Below are positions 1 to 9,737 of a stretch of DNA of 64,000 nucleotides, piece by piece. The notes beneath the pieces were generated by a model. The model did not search any database. It was given only the letters and a program-made list of their open reading frames with translations, and was not told the DNA's origin. This DNA comes from Marinarcus sediminis (GTDB lineage: Bacteria > Campylobacterota > Campylobacteria > Campylobacterales > Arcobacteraceae). The stretch's first letter is position 1, and each line of letters starts with the position of its first letter. The stretch lies in the NCBI RefSeq assembly GCF_048571275.1, contig NZ_CP182357.1, positions 1,736,001-1,800,000 of the forward strand, written 5' to 3'. A program made the position numbers and the translations under genes.

Positions 1-777
1 CACTCTTCCGAGATTTATGAAAAATCATTATTCGCATTTAATAATGCAAATAAAAAAGAACTCTTAAGAATTGCTCATGCTGATATGTTGGATATTCCAG
101 AAGACTCAATCGATTATGCTGTAATGGAAAAATCTTCCAAAGTAAAAGTAGTACCCAGTGATATAAATTGGAGTGATGTAGGAAGCTTTGATTCTTTGTA
201 TGAAGAGTTACCAAAAGATGAAAATGGCAATACTTTAAATCAAAATCTCATTTCAATTGACAGTAAAAATAATTTGGTTTATGGAACTGAACGAAAAATC
301 GCAACCATTGATATTGAAGACTTTATTATTATTGATACAGGAGATGCCCTACTGTTATCTAAAAAAGGTTCTTCACAAAAAGTAAAAAAAGTCGTTGAAC
401 ATCTGAAAACATCTAATTCCCAACTTCATAACATTCACTTAACAGGTCATCGTCCTTGGGGAACATACACTGTTTTAGAAGACTCAAATGGATATAAAAT
501 CAAAAGAATAGAGGTAAAACCTAATTGTAGACTCTCGTTACAAAAGCATGTGCATAGAAATGAACACTGGATTGTAGTATCTGGATGTGCAATTGTAACA
601 ATAGACAATGATACTTTTACGTTAAACCCAAATGAGTCTACCTATATTAAAGCAGGACAACTGCACCGACTTGAAAATAAAGGGAAAATTCCACTCATCA
701 TTATTGAAGCACAAGTGGGTGAATATACGGGTGAAGATGATATCATCAGATTTGATGATGATTTTAGTAGAAATTAA
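1..777 (+). CDS. manC: Mannose-1-phosphate guanylyltransferase / mannose-6-phosphate isomerase (5' truncated by window)
   Basis: Makes GDP-mannose for the Gmd/Fcl steps that follow. The frame is open from base 1, so only the C-terminal part of a roughly 450-residue bifunctional enzyme is present. What is seen is the end of the nucleotidyltransferase part (DYAVMEKS, then a W-S-D-V-G-S-F-D motif near codons 56-64) and a complete C-terminal cupin domain with HRPWG, the metal-binding QKHVHRNEHW stretch and GQLHRLEN, typical of type II phosphomannose isomerases. It is followed 38 bp later by gmd on the same strand. An internal ATG at 85 exists but is not the true start. Confidence 0.93.
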   Translation, partial: HSSEIYEKSLFAFNNANKKELLRIAHADMLDIPEDSIDYAVMEKSSKVKVVPSDINWSDVGSFDSLYEELPKDENGNTLNQNLISIDSKNNLVYGTERKIATIDIEDFIIIDTGDALLLSKKGSSQKVKKVVEHLKTSNSQLHNIHLTGHRPWGTYTVLEDSNGYKIKRIEVKPNCRLSLQKHVHRNEHWIVVSGCAIVTIDNDTFTLNPNESTYIKAGQLHRLENKGKIPLIIIEAQVGEYTGEDDIIRFDDDFSRN

Positions 778-815
778 ATATAATATAATAATTACGTAAT
801 AGGATAAAAATAAAT

Positions 816-1937
816 ATGGCAGAACAAAAAGTAGCATTGATTACAGGAATTACTGGACAAGATGGAAGTTATCTTGCAGAATTTTTACTCAAAAAAGGGT
901 ATATCGTACATGGTATAAAAAGAAGAAGTTCTTTGTTTAATACAGATAGAATAGATCATCTCTATGAAGATCCTCATGTTGAAAATAGAAATCTTATTTT
1001 GCATTTTGGTGATATGACAGATTCTATGAACCTTACTCGTATTATTCAAGAGACACAACCCGATGAAATTTATAATCTTGCTGCTATGAGTCATGTAGCA
1101 GTTTCCTTTGAAACACCTGAATATGTTGCAAATGCTGATGGAACAGGAACACTTAGAATTTTAGAAGCAGTTAAACTTTTAGGACTAACAAAAAAAACAA
1201 AAATCTATCAAGCAAGTACTTCTGAACTTTTTGGAAAAGTGCAAGAGACTCCACAAAAAGAGACAACACCTTTTTACCCAAGAAGTCCTTATGCAGTGGC
1301 TAAAATGTATGCGTATTGGATTACTGTAAATTACAGAGAAGCTTATGGCATGTTTGCTTGTAATGGAATTTTATTTAATCATGAAAGTCCAGTAAGAGGT
1401 GAAACCTTTGTTACGCGAAAAATCACAAGAGCTGCTTCAAAAATTGCATTGGGATTGCAAGATAAACTCTATCTTGGGAACCTTGATGCAAAAAGAGATT
1501 GGGGACATGCTAAAGATTATGTAAGAATGATGTGGATGATTTTACAAGCGCCTACACCAGAAGATTGGGTTATTGCAACAGGACAAACAACGACCGTGAG
1601 AGACTTTGTAAAAATGTCATTTGAATACGCAGGTATTGCTCTTGAATTTAAAGGTGTTGGTGTGGAAGAGAAAGGGTATGTTGTCTCTTGTTCAAATCCA
1701 GATTATCAAGTTAAAATTGGAACGGAAGTAGTAGCAGTGGATCCTAGATATTTTAGACCAACAGAAGTGGATCTTCTTTTAGGAGATCCTACTAAGGCAG
1801 AAACAAAACTTGGATGGAACCGAGAGTATAAATTGCAAGATTTAGTCAATGATATGATGAAATCAGATTTAAAACTGATGACAAAAGATGTTTACCTAAA
1901 AGATGGTGGATATAAAACGATGAGTTATTACGAGTAG
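816..1937 (+). CDS. gmd: GDP-mannose 4,6-dehydratase
   Basis: Converts GDP-D-mannose to GDP-4-keto-6-deoxy-D-mannose, the first committed step to GDP-L-fucose, in the cytoplasm. At 373 residues it has the normal family length. Visible motifs are the N-terminal NADP-binding GITGQDGSYLAE, the STSELFG segment with the catalytic Ser/Thr and Glu, and the YxxxK pair in SPYAVAK, followed by NHESPVRGETFVTRK. It lies between manC and fcl, and the three form a complete GDP-fucose route. Confidence 0.97.
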   Translation: MAEQKVALITGITGQDGSYLAEFLLKKGYIVHGIKRRSSLFNTDRIDHLYEDPHVENRNLILHFGDMTDSMNLTRIIQETQPDEIYNLAAMSHVAVSFETPEYVANADGTGTLRILEAVKLLGLTKKTKIYQASTSELFGKVQETPQKETTPFYPRSPYAVAKMYAYWITVNYREAYGMFACNGILFNHESPVRGETFVTRKITRAASKIALGLQDKLYLGNLDAKRDWGHAKDYVRMMWMILQAPTPEDWVIATGQTTTVRDFVKMSFEYAGIALEFKGVGVEEKGYVVSCSNPDYQVKIGTEVVAVDPRYFRPTEVDLLLGDPTKAETKLGWNREYKLQDLVNDMMKSDLKLMTKDVYLKDGGYKTMSYYE

Positions 1938-1952
1938 GATGTATATAGGATT

Positions 1953-3005
1953 ATGATAGATAAAAACTCAAAAATATATGTTGCAGGTCATAATGGACTC
2001 GTTGGAAGTGCTATTGTAAAAAACCTTGAATCAAAAGGTTATACGAATCTTGTTTATAAAACGCATTCAGAAGTGGACTTGTGTAACCAAGAAGCCGTTG
2101 AAAACTTTTTTCAAAATGAGAAACCTGAATATGTCATACTCGCTGCTGCAAAAGTAGGAGGTATTGTTGCCAACAATACCTACCGTGCAGATTTTATTTA
2201 TGAGAACTTACAAATACAAAATAATGTCATTCATCAAAGCTATATACACAAAGTTAAAAAGCTTCTGTTTTTAGGAAGTACTTGTATCTATCCTAAAGAT
2301 GCTCCTCAACCCATGAATGAAGAGAGTTTATTGACTTCAGAATTAGAATATACCAACGAACCTTATGCCATAGCAAAAATAGCTGGTATAAAGATGTGTG
2401 AAAGTTATAATATCCAATATGGCACAAACTTTATTTCTGTAATGCCAACAAATCTTTATGGGCCTAATGATAACTTTGATTTAGAAAAGTCTCATGTTTT
2501 GCCCGCACTTATACGGAAAATACACTTAGCAAAACTTTTAAATGAAGGTAAAAATGAAGAAGTTTTAAAAGATTTAAATTTAAATTCACTGGACGATGCA
2601 AAACAATATTTATCAAAATTTGGAGTAGATGAAAACCGAGTTGAAATTTGGGGAAGTGGGAAACCAAGAAGAGAATTTTTATTTTCAGAAGATATGGCAG
2701 ATGCTTGTGTATTTTTATTGGAAAACAGAGAATTCACTGATACCTATACAGAACACAATAAGGAAATCAGAAATACACACATTAATATTGGAACAGGGAT
2801 TGATATTTCAATAGAAGAATTGGCAGTACTTATAAAAAAAATTATAGGTTTTAAAGGTGCACTCAATTTTAATACCAATAAACCTGATGGGACAATGGTA
2901 AAACTCACCAATCCATCTAAACTACATTCTTTGGGATGGAAACACACAGTTGAATTAGAAGATGGTATTAAAGCAATGTATAAATGGTATCTAAATGCAA
3001 TATAA
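1953..3005 (+). CDS. fcl: GDP-L-fucose synthase
   Basis: Epimerase/reductase that turns GDP-4-keto-6-deoxymannose into GDP-L-fucose using NADPH. It is a 350-residue SDR-fold enzyme with GHNGLVGSAIV at the N-terminus, LGSTCIYP, and catalytic Tyr/Lys in EPYAIAKIAG. The start ATG lies 15 bp after gmd. An insert near residues 190-215 (around NEGKNEEVLKDLNLNSLDDA) is longer than in the enterobacterial enzyme, a common variation in the family. The product probably feeds the GT10 enzyme encoded at 16,245. Confidence 0.96.
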   Translation: MIDKNSKIYVAGHNGLVGSAIVKNLESKGYTNLVYKTHSEVDLCNQEAVENFFQNEKPEYVILAAAKVGGIVANNTYRADFIYENLQIQNNVIHQSYIHKVKKLLFLGSTCIYPKDAPQPMNEESLLTSELEYTNEPYAIAKIAGIKMCESYNIQYGTNFISVMPTNLYGPNDNFDLEKSHVLPALIRKIHLAKLLNEGKNEEVLKDLNLNSLDDAKQYLSKFGVDENRVEIWGSGKPRREFLFSEDMADACVFLLENREFTDTYTEHNKEIRNTHINIGTGIDISIEELAVLIKKIIGFKGALNFNTNKPDGTMVKLTNPSKLHSLGWKHTVELEDGIKAMYKWYLNAI

Positions 3006-3038
3006 TTTTATGTTCAAAATATATTAAGGACAATACGC

Positions 3039-4019
3039 ATGAAAAAAATATTAGTTATACGCTTTTCTGCCTTAGGTGATTTAGTTACACTGGAGCCAAC
3101 ATTTAGAGCTTTTAGATATTTTTTTAAGAATGATCATATCACTTTGTTAACCACAGGAGTTGGAAAAGGGTTATTTCAAGATACGGACTACTTTAATGAA
3201 TATATTATGCATCAAAATGTCTTTAAAAGTTGGCATACTTTAAAAGATGAAAAATTTGACTTAATTATTAATTTACAATGTAATAAACCATCTCATTATA
3301 TTAGTATGTTTCTGGATAAAAAAGCTGTCGTAAATAAATCCTATAATCTGTTTCAAAAGATTTTAAAAATAAAAACTCATTCTAAAAGTGTACAAGAAAT
3401 GATAGAAGCAATAAGTTGGGTGAATCAAAATATGATTAATGATTATTTTCAAAGTACATCAGCTCAAATTATGCTTCCTGTTTTAAATCAAGATGATTTT
3501 TTTATTAAAGAACCTCATAATAAATATATTGCAATTTCTACAGGAACCAGTGAACGGTGGTTGAGTAAAAAATGGGGTGCCGAAAACTATCTAAATTTAA
3601 TCAAAAAATTGATTATAGATAAATATAAAGTTATATTAATTGGCAGTAATTTAGAAATAGAAGACGCACAGTATATATTGAATCATTTTAAGGAGAATGA
3701 GATTGTATCTTTTGTTGATAAAACCAATTTAACACAATTGAAAAATATATTAGCAAAAGTTGATCTTTTTGTCGGTAATGATACTGGACCTGCACATATT
3801 GCCTCAGGAGTTGGGACAAATACTATTACAATTTTTGGTTCAACGGATATTCAACACTCTCCTAAGTTTATGCCTTATAGTGGAACACATGAATATTTAA
3901 AACCAAGTGATTCAATAAGTTGTCATCCTTGTTATAAAGCAAAATGTCCTACAAATATGGAATGTATGAAAAGTATAAAAGTTGAAGATGTGATGAAGAA
4001 AATACAAGGTCTTTTATAA
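3039..4019 (+). CDS. Glycosyltransferase family 9 (heptosyltransferase-like)
   Basis: The 326-residue protein shows the family 9 N-terminus RFSALGDLV and the C-terminal donor-site block VGNDTGPAHIASGVGT, followed by a Cys-rich tail (SCHPCYKAKCPTNMEC). These are ADP-heptose:LPS heptosyltransferase features, so a transfer step in LPS core or outer polysaccharide assembly is likely, but the donor and acceptor cannot be read from sequence. The next gene starts at the base after its stop codon. Confidence 0.85.
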   Translation: MKKILVIRFSALGDLVTLEPTFRAFRYFFKNDHITLLTTGVGKGLFQDTDYFNEYIMHQNVFKSWHTLKDEKFDLIINLQCNKPSHYISMFLDKKAVVNKSYNLFQKILKIKTHSKSVQEMIEAISWVNQNMINDYFQSTSAQIMLPVLNQDDFFIKEPHNKYIAISTGTSERWLSKKWGAENYLNLIKKLIIDKYKVILIGSNLEIEDAQYILNHFKENEIVSFVDKTNLTQLKNILAKVDLFVGNDTGPAHIASGVGTNTITIFGSTDIQHSPKFMPYSGTHEYLKPSDSISCHPCYKAKCPTNMECMKSIKVEDVMKKIQGLL

Positions 4020-5207
4020 ATGAGAGAACTTATTACTGTTAAGAATTTTTTTAATGTATTACTTTTCATATGGGTAATTTTTATTCCATTTAAAAATGCC
4101 ATTTATCAAATATCAACCATATTATTAATTCTATTTTTTATTGTTTATGTAATTAAAAACAAAGATATTCAGTGTGTCAAAGATGTATTATACAAATATA
4201 AAGATATCTTTTTTGCCTTTGCTTTAATCTTATTAAGTATGACAATATCAAATGTAATCAATGATGTGTCAAATCGTGAATCATGGCGGTTAGAGTTGTC
4301 ATATGTTTATAGATATGGCTTGATTATGTACATTTTGTTGTATTTTTATTCGAAGGAATTTTTTTCAAAAAGATTACTTTTCTTGTTTGTCTTAAGTGCA
4401 CTGTCCATACAAGCACTGGATGGTTTATATCAAAGTATTATGGGCTATGATTTTTTTAAACATAACATAGCAAATTTACGTTCAGGATTAAAAGGTGCCA
4501 CTTTTAATAGAAATACATTTGGTTTTTTTATGGGTGTTGGAGTTATTCTTTCATTTTATGCTATAACAAAAGAGAAACTACTGGATAATAAAAAGAATTT
4601 AATTTTAATATCTTTATTTGTATTATTTATATATTGTACACTGTTCAGTTATTCGCGTGCCATTTGGGTGGCGCTTACTGCTGCTTTTTTAATTTTCACA
4701 GTGTTAAATTATAAAAATATTAAAGTTCGATATATTGTCTTTGCTATAATTATTTTAAGCATCGTTACAATTATTTTTTTTAATGTAGATTATTTAGGAA
4801 ATCGTCTTGAAGAACTATTGAATGGAAGCTCTTCACATAGAGAACAAATTTGGCTTTATTCTATTGAACAAATAAAAAAGAAGCCAATATTTGGTTGGGG
4901 ATTAGATGCATCAAGTATTTATGGGTTAAAATCATTCTTCTCTCCTCATAATATAATAATAGAAATATTATTTGATTTAGGCTGGTTTGGGTTTATGAGC
5001 TTTTTTTTACTTCTTATTATGATAGTGAAAGAAATTTTAAAACAAAAGAGTGTCAAATTATTTACTCTCTTGGTATTTTTTCTTGTTGCTTCTCAATTTG
5101 ATCAAAGCATTATTTCAGGAAAAATCTTTATTAATTCTTTTGTTTTACTTGGACTTTTTGTATTTATAGACAGGATAGATAAAATTCGTAAAATAAATAA
5201 TGCATAG
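4020..5207 (+). CDS. O-antigen ligase / polymerase family membrane protein (Wzy_C type)
   Basis: A 395-residue polytopic membrane protein with about ten hydrophobic segments. The conserved FSYSRAIWVAL stretch near residue 210 and a large loop with HREQIWLYS and PHNIIIEIL are typical of the WaaL/Wzy_C family, which either joins polymer to lipid A core or polymerises repeat units in the periplasm. It abuts the GT9 gene with no gap. Ligase and polymerase cannot be told apart here. Confidence 0.8.
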   Translation: MRELITVKNFFNVLLFIWVIFIPFKNAIYQISTILLILFFIVYVIKNKDIQCVKDVLYKYKDIFFAFALILLSMTISNVINDVSNRESWRLELSYVYRYGLIMYILLYFYSKEFFSKRLLFLFVLSALSIQALDGLYQSIMGYDFFKHNIANLRSGLKGATFNRNTFGFFMGVGVILSFYAITKEKLLDNKKNLILISLFVLFIYCTLFSYSRAIWVALTAAFLIFTVLNYKNIKVRYIVFAIIILSIVTIIFFNVDYLGNRLEELLNGSSSHREQIWLYSIEQIKKKPIFGWGLDASSIYGLKSFFSPHNIIIEILFDLGWFGFMSFFLLLIMIVKEILKQKSVKLFTLLVFFLVASQFDQSIISGKIFINSFVLLGLFVFIDRIDKIRKINNA

Positions 5208-5244
5208 AGTTAAAAACGACAATATATTGTAAAAGGCAATTAAT

Positions 5245-6318
5245 ATGATTAAGAAAATAAAATATTTATTGGAAAATTTTATTTATAAAATTAAATATAA
5301 GAAAATAATAAATATAGATGAATTTAAAATAAAAGAGAATAAATTTTCGGGAAAAAAATTAAATATAATATATGTATCATATTTTGATGGGTCGTTTAGT
5401 TTGAATAATACCTTGAAACCAATGCAAGAGATTGGGCAAGTGTTTAATTTTGAAATGACTAAAACAGCACACTCTAAAGATTGGTACAAAAATAAAGAGA
5501 AGATCAATCAAAATATGTTGGATTTTATAGAAAAAACGGTTCAGCATAATAAAATAGATGTTATAGTTTGTTATTTATCGGGACATAATACCACACCAAA
5601 AGTGTTAAAGCAAATCAGGTCTTATGGAATTCCAATGATAAATGAAGGGTTGGATGACGAACGTAAGTTCGTCAGTAGAAAAGGGAAAGATGGTTTAAGA
5701 AGAGGGAATAAAGATATTTGTAAATATTTTGACCTTTCTTTAACAACTTCAAAAAGTGCAATCATGAAATACCTTGTTGAAGGTGGTCATCCTATGTATA
5801 AAGATTATGCAGGGAATGAAAAGATTTATAAAAAATTGAACTTAAATAAAGAGTATGATCTCGGATTTGTAGGAGCAAGTTATGGAGTACGGAGTGAATA
5901 TATTCAATATCTACAAAATCACGGCATTAATGTTTTTGCTAAAGGAAGTGGTTGGAAAAATGGATTTGCAACCGATGATGAGATGATTAAAATTTTTAAT
6001 CAATCAAAAATCGTTTTAGGTTTTGCCACAGTAGGAAAAAATGATGATATTTTTATTCTTAAAGGTAGAGATTTTGAAGTTCCATTGACAGGAAGTTTTT
6101 ATATAACCGGATATCATGATGAATTAAAAGAGTATTTTGAATTAGGACAAGATATAGAAACCTACAGTTCCAAAGAAAATTTATTAGAAAAAGTACAATA
6201 CTATTTGGCGAATGAAGAAGAAAGAGAAAAAATAGCACAACATGGATATGAAAAATGTTTAGCCAAATATACAGCCAAAGAGTCATATGAAAAAGTTTTT
6301 GGTTATTTAGGGTTATAA
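5245..6318 (+). CDS. Glycosyltransferase, CgeB/GT1-like
   Basis: The protein has 357 residues. Its C-terminal half resembles the CgeB-like glycosyltransferase fold: DLGFVGASYG, a segment FNQSKIVLGFATVGK, KGRDFEVPLTGSFYIT, and a terminal segment with EEREKIAQHGYEKCL. This C-terminal layout is shared with the protein at 8,278, suggesting the same broad family. It lies within the sugar-synthesis cluster, so transfer of one repeat-unit sugar is the likely role. Donor unknown. Confidence 0.7.
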   Translation: MIKKIKYLLENFIYKIKYKKIINIDEFKIKENKFSGKKLNIIYVSYFDGSFSLNNTLKPMQEIGQVFNFEMTKTAHSKDWYKNKEKINQNMLDFIEKTVQHNKIDVIVCYLSGHNTTPKVLKQIRSYGIPMINEGLDDERKFVSRKGKDGLRRGNKDICKYFDLSLTTSKSAIMKYLVEGGHPMYKDYAGNEKIYKKLNLNKEYDLGFVGASYGVRSEYIQYLQNHGINVFAKGSGWKNGFATDDEMIKIFNQSKIVLGFATVGKNDDIFILKGRDFEVPLTGSFYITGYHDELKEYFELGQDIETYSSKENLLEKVQYYLANEEEREKIAQHGYEKCLAKYTAKESYEKVFGYLGL

Positions 6319-6363
6319 TAGATGATTTTTAACAGATACAAATTTACAATTAAGGTTCAATAA

Positions 6364-7233
6364 ATGAAAGGCATAATTCTAGCTGGTGGAACTGGTACAA
6401 GACTATACCCAATAACACAAAGTATAAGTAAACAGTTACTTCCAATATATGATAAACCCATGATATACTATCCATTATCTGTATTAATGCTTGCAGGAAT
6501 AAAAGAGATACTTATTATTTCAACTCCACAAGATATTAATAAATTTGAAGAGCTTTTGGGGGATGGAAGTAATTGGGGAATAAATTTACAGTATAAAATT
6601 CAACCCACTCCAGATGGATTGGCACAAGCATTTATCTTGGGTGAAGAGTTTATAGGAACACATAACGTTTGTTTAATACTTGGAGATAACATATTTTATG
6701 GTCAAGGCTTTTCAGAAATGCTTAGACAGGCAGCTTCTTTAAATGAAGGAGCCGTTGTTTTTGGTTATCAAGTCAAAGATCCTGAAAGATTTGGAGTAGT
6801 TGAATTTGATGCAAATAAAAAAGCGATAAGTATAGAGGAAAAACCAGCAAAACCAAAATCTAACTTCGCCGTTACAGGATTATACTTTTATGATAACAGT
6901 GTTGTTGAAATTGCTAAAAATGTAAAACCATCCGCGAGAGGTGAACTGGAAATTACAACGGTAAATGAAGAATATCTTAAAAGAGATAAATTAAAAGTTG
7001 AACTTTTAGGGCGAGGTTTTGCTTGGTTAGATACGGGTACTCATGACAGTTTAATTGCAGCAGGACAATTTGTACAAACGATAGAACATAGACAAGGGTA
7101 TAAAATTGCTTGCTTAGAAGAAATTGCCTATAATAACAAATGGATTTCAAAAGAGCAAGTATTAGAAATTGCAAAACCACTTTCTAAAAATGGATATGGT
7201 GAATATTTGATTGATTTAATAAAAGAGAAATAA
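6364..7233 (+). CDS. rfbA: Glucose-1-phosphate thymidylyltransferase
   Basis: Makes dTDP-glucose from dTTP and glucose-1-phosphate. The protein has the standard 289 residues, with the nucleotide-binding GGTGTRLYPIT, the KQLLPIYDKPMIYYPLS block, ILGDNIFYG, EEKPAKPKS and WLDTGTHDSL. The stop codon is directly followed by the rfbB ATG, so the two are translated as one operon. It supplies the dTDP-sugar branch completed by the genes at 9,339-11,340. Confidence 0.97.
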   Translation: MKGIILAGGTGTRLYPITQSISKQLLPIYDKPMIYYPLSVLMLAGIKEILIISTPQDINKFEELLGDGSNWGINLQYKIQPTPDGLAQAFILGEEFIGTHNVCLILGDNIFYGQGFSEMLRQAASLNEGAVVFGYQVKDPERFGVVEFDANKKAISIEEKPAKPKSNFAVTGLYFYDNSVVEIAKNVKPSARGELEITTVNEEYLKRDKLKVELLGRGFAWLDTGTHDSLIAAGQFVQTIEHRQGYKIACLEEIAYNNKWISKEQVLEIAKPLSKNGYGEYLIDLIKEK

Positions 7234-8274
7234 ATGCACAATAATAAAAATATATTATTAACTGGAACAGCTGGTTTTATAGGCTCGAATTTTGTGCCAT
7301 ATTTTCTAGAGAAATATTCAGAATACAACTTAATAAATTTGGATTTACTGACCTATGCAGGAGATTTAAAAAATTTAAAAGAGTGTGAAGGTAATCCGAG
7401 ATTTAAGTTTATCAAAGGAGATATTTGCAATCGAGAGCTTGTAGAGTTTATTTTTACTGAATATGATATTCAAGGTGTAATACACTTTGCAGCAGAGTCT
7501 CATGTGGATAACTCGATTAAAAATCCAGGTGTATTTGTTCAAACAAATGTTAATGGAACTTTTACGTTAATTGATGAGGCATATAAATATTGGATGAATC
7601 AACCATTTAAATACAAACAAGAATATCAAGATTGTAGATTTCATCATATCTCTACGGATGAGGTATATGGAACACTAGGTGATGTAGGATTGTTTACCGA
7701 AACGACTCCTTATGCACCTAATTCCCCATATTCAGCTTCAAAAGCTTCAAGTGACATGATTATTCGAGCATACAATGAAACATACGGAATGAATACGGTT
7801 ATTACTAATTGTTCTAATAATTATGGTCCAAAACAACATGATGAAAAACTCATACCTACCATTATAAGAAATGCATTAAAAGGAAATTCTATTCCAATCT
7901 ATGGAGATGGAAAAAATATCAGAGATTGGTTATATGTGCTTGACCACTGTAAAGGGATTGATTTGGTTTATCATAAAGGTAAAAAAGGTCAAACGTATAA
8001 TATTGGTGGAAGAAATGAACGAACTAATTTACAAATTGTAAATACTATTTGTACAATTTTAGATAAAAAAATTCCAAAAAAGACTTCATATAAAGAGTTA
8101 ATCACTTTTGTAGAAGACAGAGCAGGACACGATAAACGATATGCAATAGATGCCACAAAACTTGAAAATGAATTGGGTTGGAAAGCCGATGAAAATTTTG
8201 ACAGTGGAATTGTAAAAACAATTGAATGGTATTTAACAAAATATTCATTTGAAAATATAAATGTACTGGAATAA
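7234..8274 (+). CDS. rfbB: dTDP-glucose 4,6-dehydratase
   Basis: Produces dTDP-4-keto-6-deoxy-D-glucose, using bound NAD+. It has 346 residues with GTAGFIGSNFV at the N-terminus, HFAAESHVDNSI, the catalytic HISTDEVYGTLG and the YxxxK pair in SPYSASKASSD. No rfbC/rfbD (rhamnose) genes follow. Instead an FdtA-like isomerase, acetyltransferase and aminotransferase do, so the product goes to an acetamido sugar rather than rhamnose. Confidence 0.97.
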   Translation: MHNNKNILLTGTAGFIGSNFVPYFLEKYSEYNLINLDLLTYAGDLKNLKECEGNPRFKFIKGDICNRELVEFIFTEYDIQGVIHFAAESHVDNSIKNPGVFVQTNVNGTFTLIDEAYKYWMNQPFKYKQEYQDCRFHHISTDEVYGTLGDVGLFTETTPYAPNSPYSASKASSDMIIRAYNETYGMNTVITNCSNNYGPKQHDEKLIPTIIRNALKGNSIPIYGDGKNIRDWLYVLDHCKGIDLVYHKGKKGQTYNIGGRNERTNLQIVNTICTILDKKIPKKTSYKELITFVEDRAGHDKRYAIDATKLENELGWKADENFDSGIVKTIEWYLTKYSFENINVLE

Positions 8275-8277
8275 TTA

Positions 8278-9342
8278 ATGCAAAAAAGTTTAAAAATAGT
8301 TCATTGTGCAATCTTTAGTCAGTTTAAAAATGGCGAAGCTTTTTATGCGATGGATCGGAAAATATCGCATGGATTAATTCAAAATGGTCATTTTGTATAT
8401 GATTTTAGTTACAGAGATGTTGCAAGAGTTCAAAGAATTTTAGGATTTAAACAAAGAAGTATTGATAAAATGAATCAAGATTTACTTAAAACGTGTGAAA
8501 ATATAAATCCAGAATTACTGTTATTGGGAAAAGCAGAAATGATTTATCCCGAAACATTGGAAAAAATTAAGCGGAAGTTACCAAATATTAAAATAGTGAA
8601 ATGGTTTGTAGATTTTTTAAAGACAGAAAAGAGTGCTTTTTTTGAACAATTTCAGTTTATAGATGCTTTTTTTCAAACAACTGCAACAGAACTTTACGAG
8701 TTGTCTAGAAAGTATAAAAATACTGTTTTTTCATATTTACCTAATATTTCTGATCCCTCAATTGACAGAAAAATAGATAGAAGAAAAGAGTATGATGTTC
8801 TTTATATTGCCAGAGATTATAAAGCCGATGTAAGAACAGAATTTGCAAATTTGTTGAAGGATTTTTGTGAAAAAGAAAATATTAATCTACGAATATATGG
8901 TTCTTTAGGTAATCCAACAATATTTGGGAATAACTATCAAGAAGAAATATCTAAATCTAAAATAGCGATTAATTTTAACAGAGAAGATAAACTCGATGAT
9001 TATAATAGAACAAAAATTTTGGGCAGTTCAGACAGAATGAACCATTTTTTAGGATCGGGAACTTGTACTTTTTCTCCACACATTATTTCAATGGATAAAC
9101 TGTATAAAAAAGATAAAGAAGTAATCTATTTTAATAATATTGAAGAGTGTTTTAAAAAATTAAAGTATTATTTAAAAGATAATAGATTTGAAAATGTAGG
9201 ACTTTCAGGTCAAAAGAAAGCTTATTCAATGGCAAATGCAAAGAGAGTCAGTCAATTCATAGTTGATGTGTCATTTCAAAAAGAGTTATCTGAAAAATAT
9301 GAATGGGAAGATTATATTTTCAAGTTTGAGGAAGAAAAATGA
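8278..9342 (+). CDS. Glycosyltransferase, CgeB-like (Glyco_trans_1_2)
   Basis: A 354-residue protein whose features fit CgeB-like glycosyltransferases: an N-terminal half with KIVHCAIFSQF and GKAEMIYPETLE, then IKIVKWFVDF, and a C-terminal half with SKIAINFNRE and LGSGTCTFSPH. The 3' end overlaps the fdtA-like gene by 4 bp (ATGA), which ties its expression to the dTDP-sugar genes and suggests it may use that sugar. The donor is an inference. Confidence 0.7.
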   Translation: MQKSLKIVHCAIFSQFKNGEAFYAMDRKISHGLIQNGHFVYDFSYRDVARVQRILGFKQRSIDKMNQDLLKTCENINPELLLLGKAEMIYPETLEKIKRKLPNIKIVKWFVDFLKTEKSAFFEQFQFIDAFFQTTATELYELSRKYKNTVFSYLPNISDPSIDRKIDRRKEYDVLYIARDYKADVRTEFANLLKDFCEKENINLRIYGSLGNPTIFGNNYQEEISKSKIAINFNREDKLDDYNRTKILGSSDRMNHFLGSGTCTFSPHIISMDKLYKKDKEVIYFNNIEECFKKLKYYLKDNRFENVGLSGQKKAYSMANAKRVSQFIVDVSFQKELSEKYEWEDYIFKFEEEK

Positions 9343-9737
9343 GTTATCACCTTATAGATTTTAAAACGTTAGGAGATGACAGAGGTTCACTTATTGCGAT
9401 TGAAGAAGGCTATAATGCACCTTTTGATATAAAAAGAGTTTATTATATTTTTGATACTAAAAAGGGCATAGAAAGAGGATTCCATGCTCATATTAATCTT
9501 AAACAAATTGCAATAGCAGTAAAAGGAAGTTGTACTTTTGTTTTAGATAATGGCAAACAAAAAGAAGAAATAGAACTTAATAGTCCCAATCAAGGCCTTT
9601 ATATAGATGGACTTATTTGGAGAGAAATGAAAAATTTTAGTTTGGATTGTGTTTTGGTTGTTATTGCCAGTGAACATTATGATGAGAGTGATTATATCAG
9701 AGATTATAATCAATTTTTAGAAGAAGTGAATTTATGA
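9339..9737 (+). CDS. dTDP-4-oxo-6-deoxyglucose 3,4-ketoisomerase (FdtA/QdtA-like)
   Basis: Small cupin enzyme of 132 residues that moves the keto group from C4 to C3 of dTDP-4-keto-6-deoxyglucose. The signature IERGFHAH places histidines at residues 49 and 51, the positions of the catalytic histidines in characterised FdtA. Whether the product has the galacto (FdtA) or gluco (QdtA) configuration cannot be told by eye. It overlaps its neighbours by 4 bp on both sides. Confidence 0.9.
   Translation: MSYHLIDFKTLGDDRGSLIAIEEGYNAPFDIKRVYYIFDTKKGIERGFHAHINLKQIAIAVKGSCTFVLDNGKQKEEIELNSPNQGLYIDGLIWREMKNFSLDCVLVVIASEHYDESDYIRDYNQFLEEVNL

Noticed and set aside
5656..5673. 7-bp hairpin GACGAAC/GTTCGTC
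   Set aside because: Lies inside a coding region with no T-run and is short enough to arise by chance.
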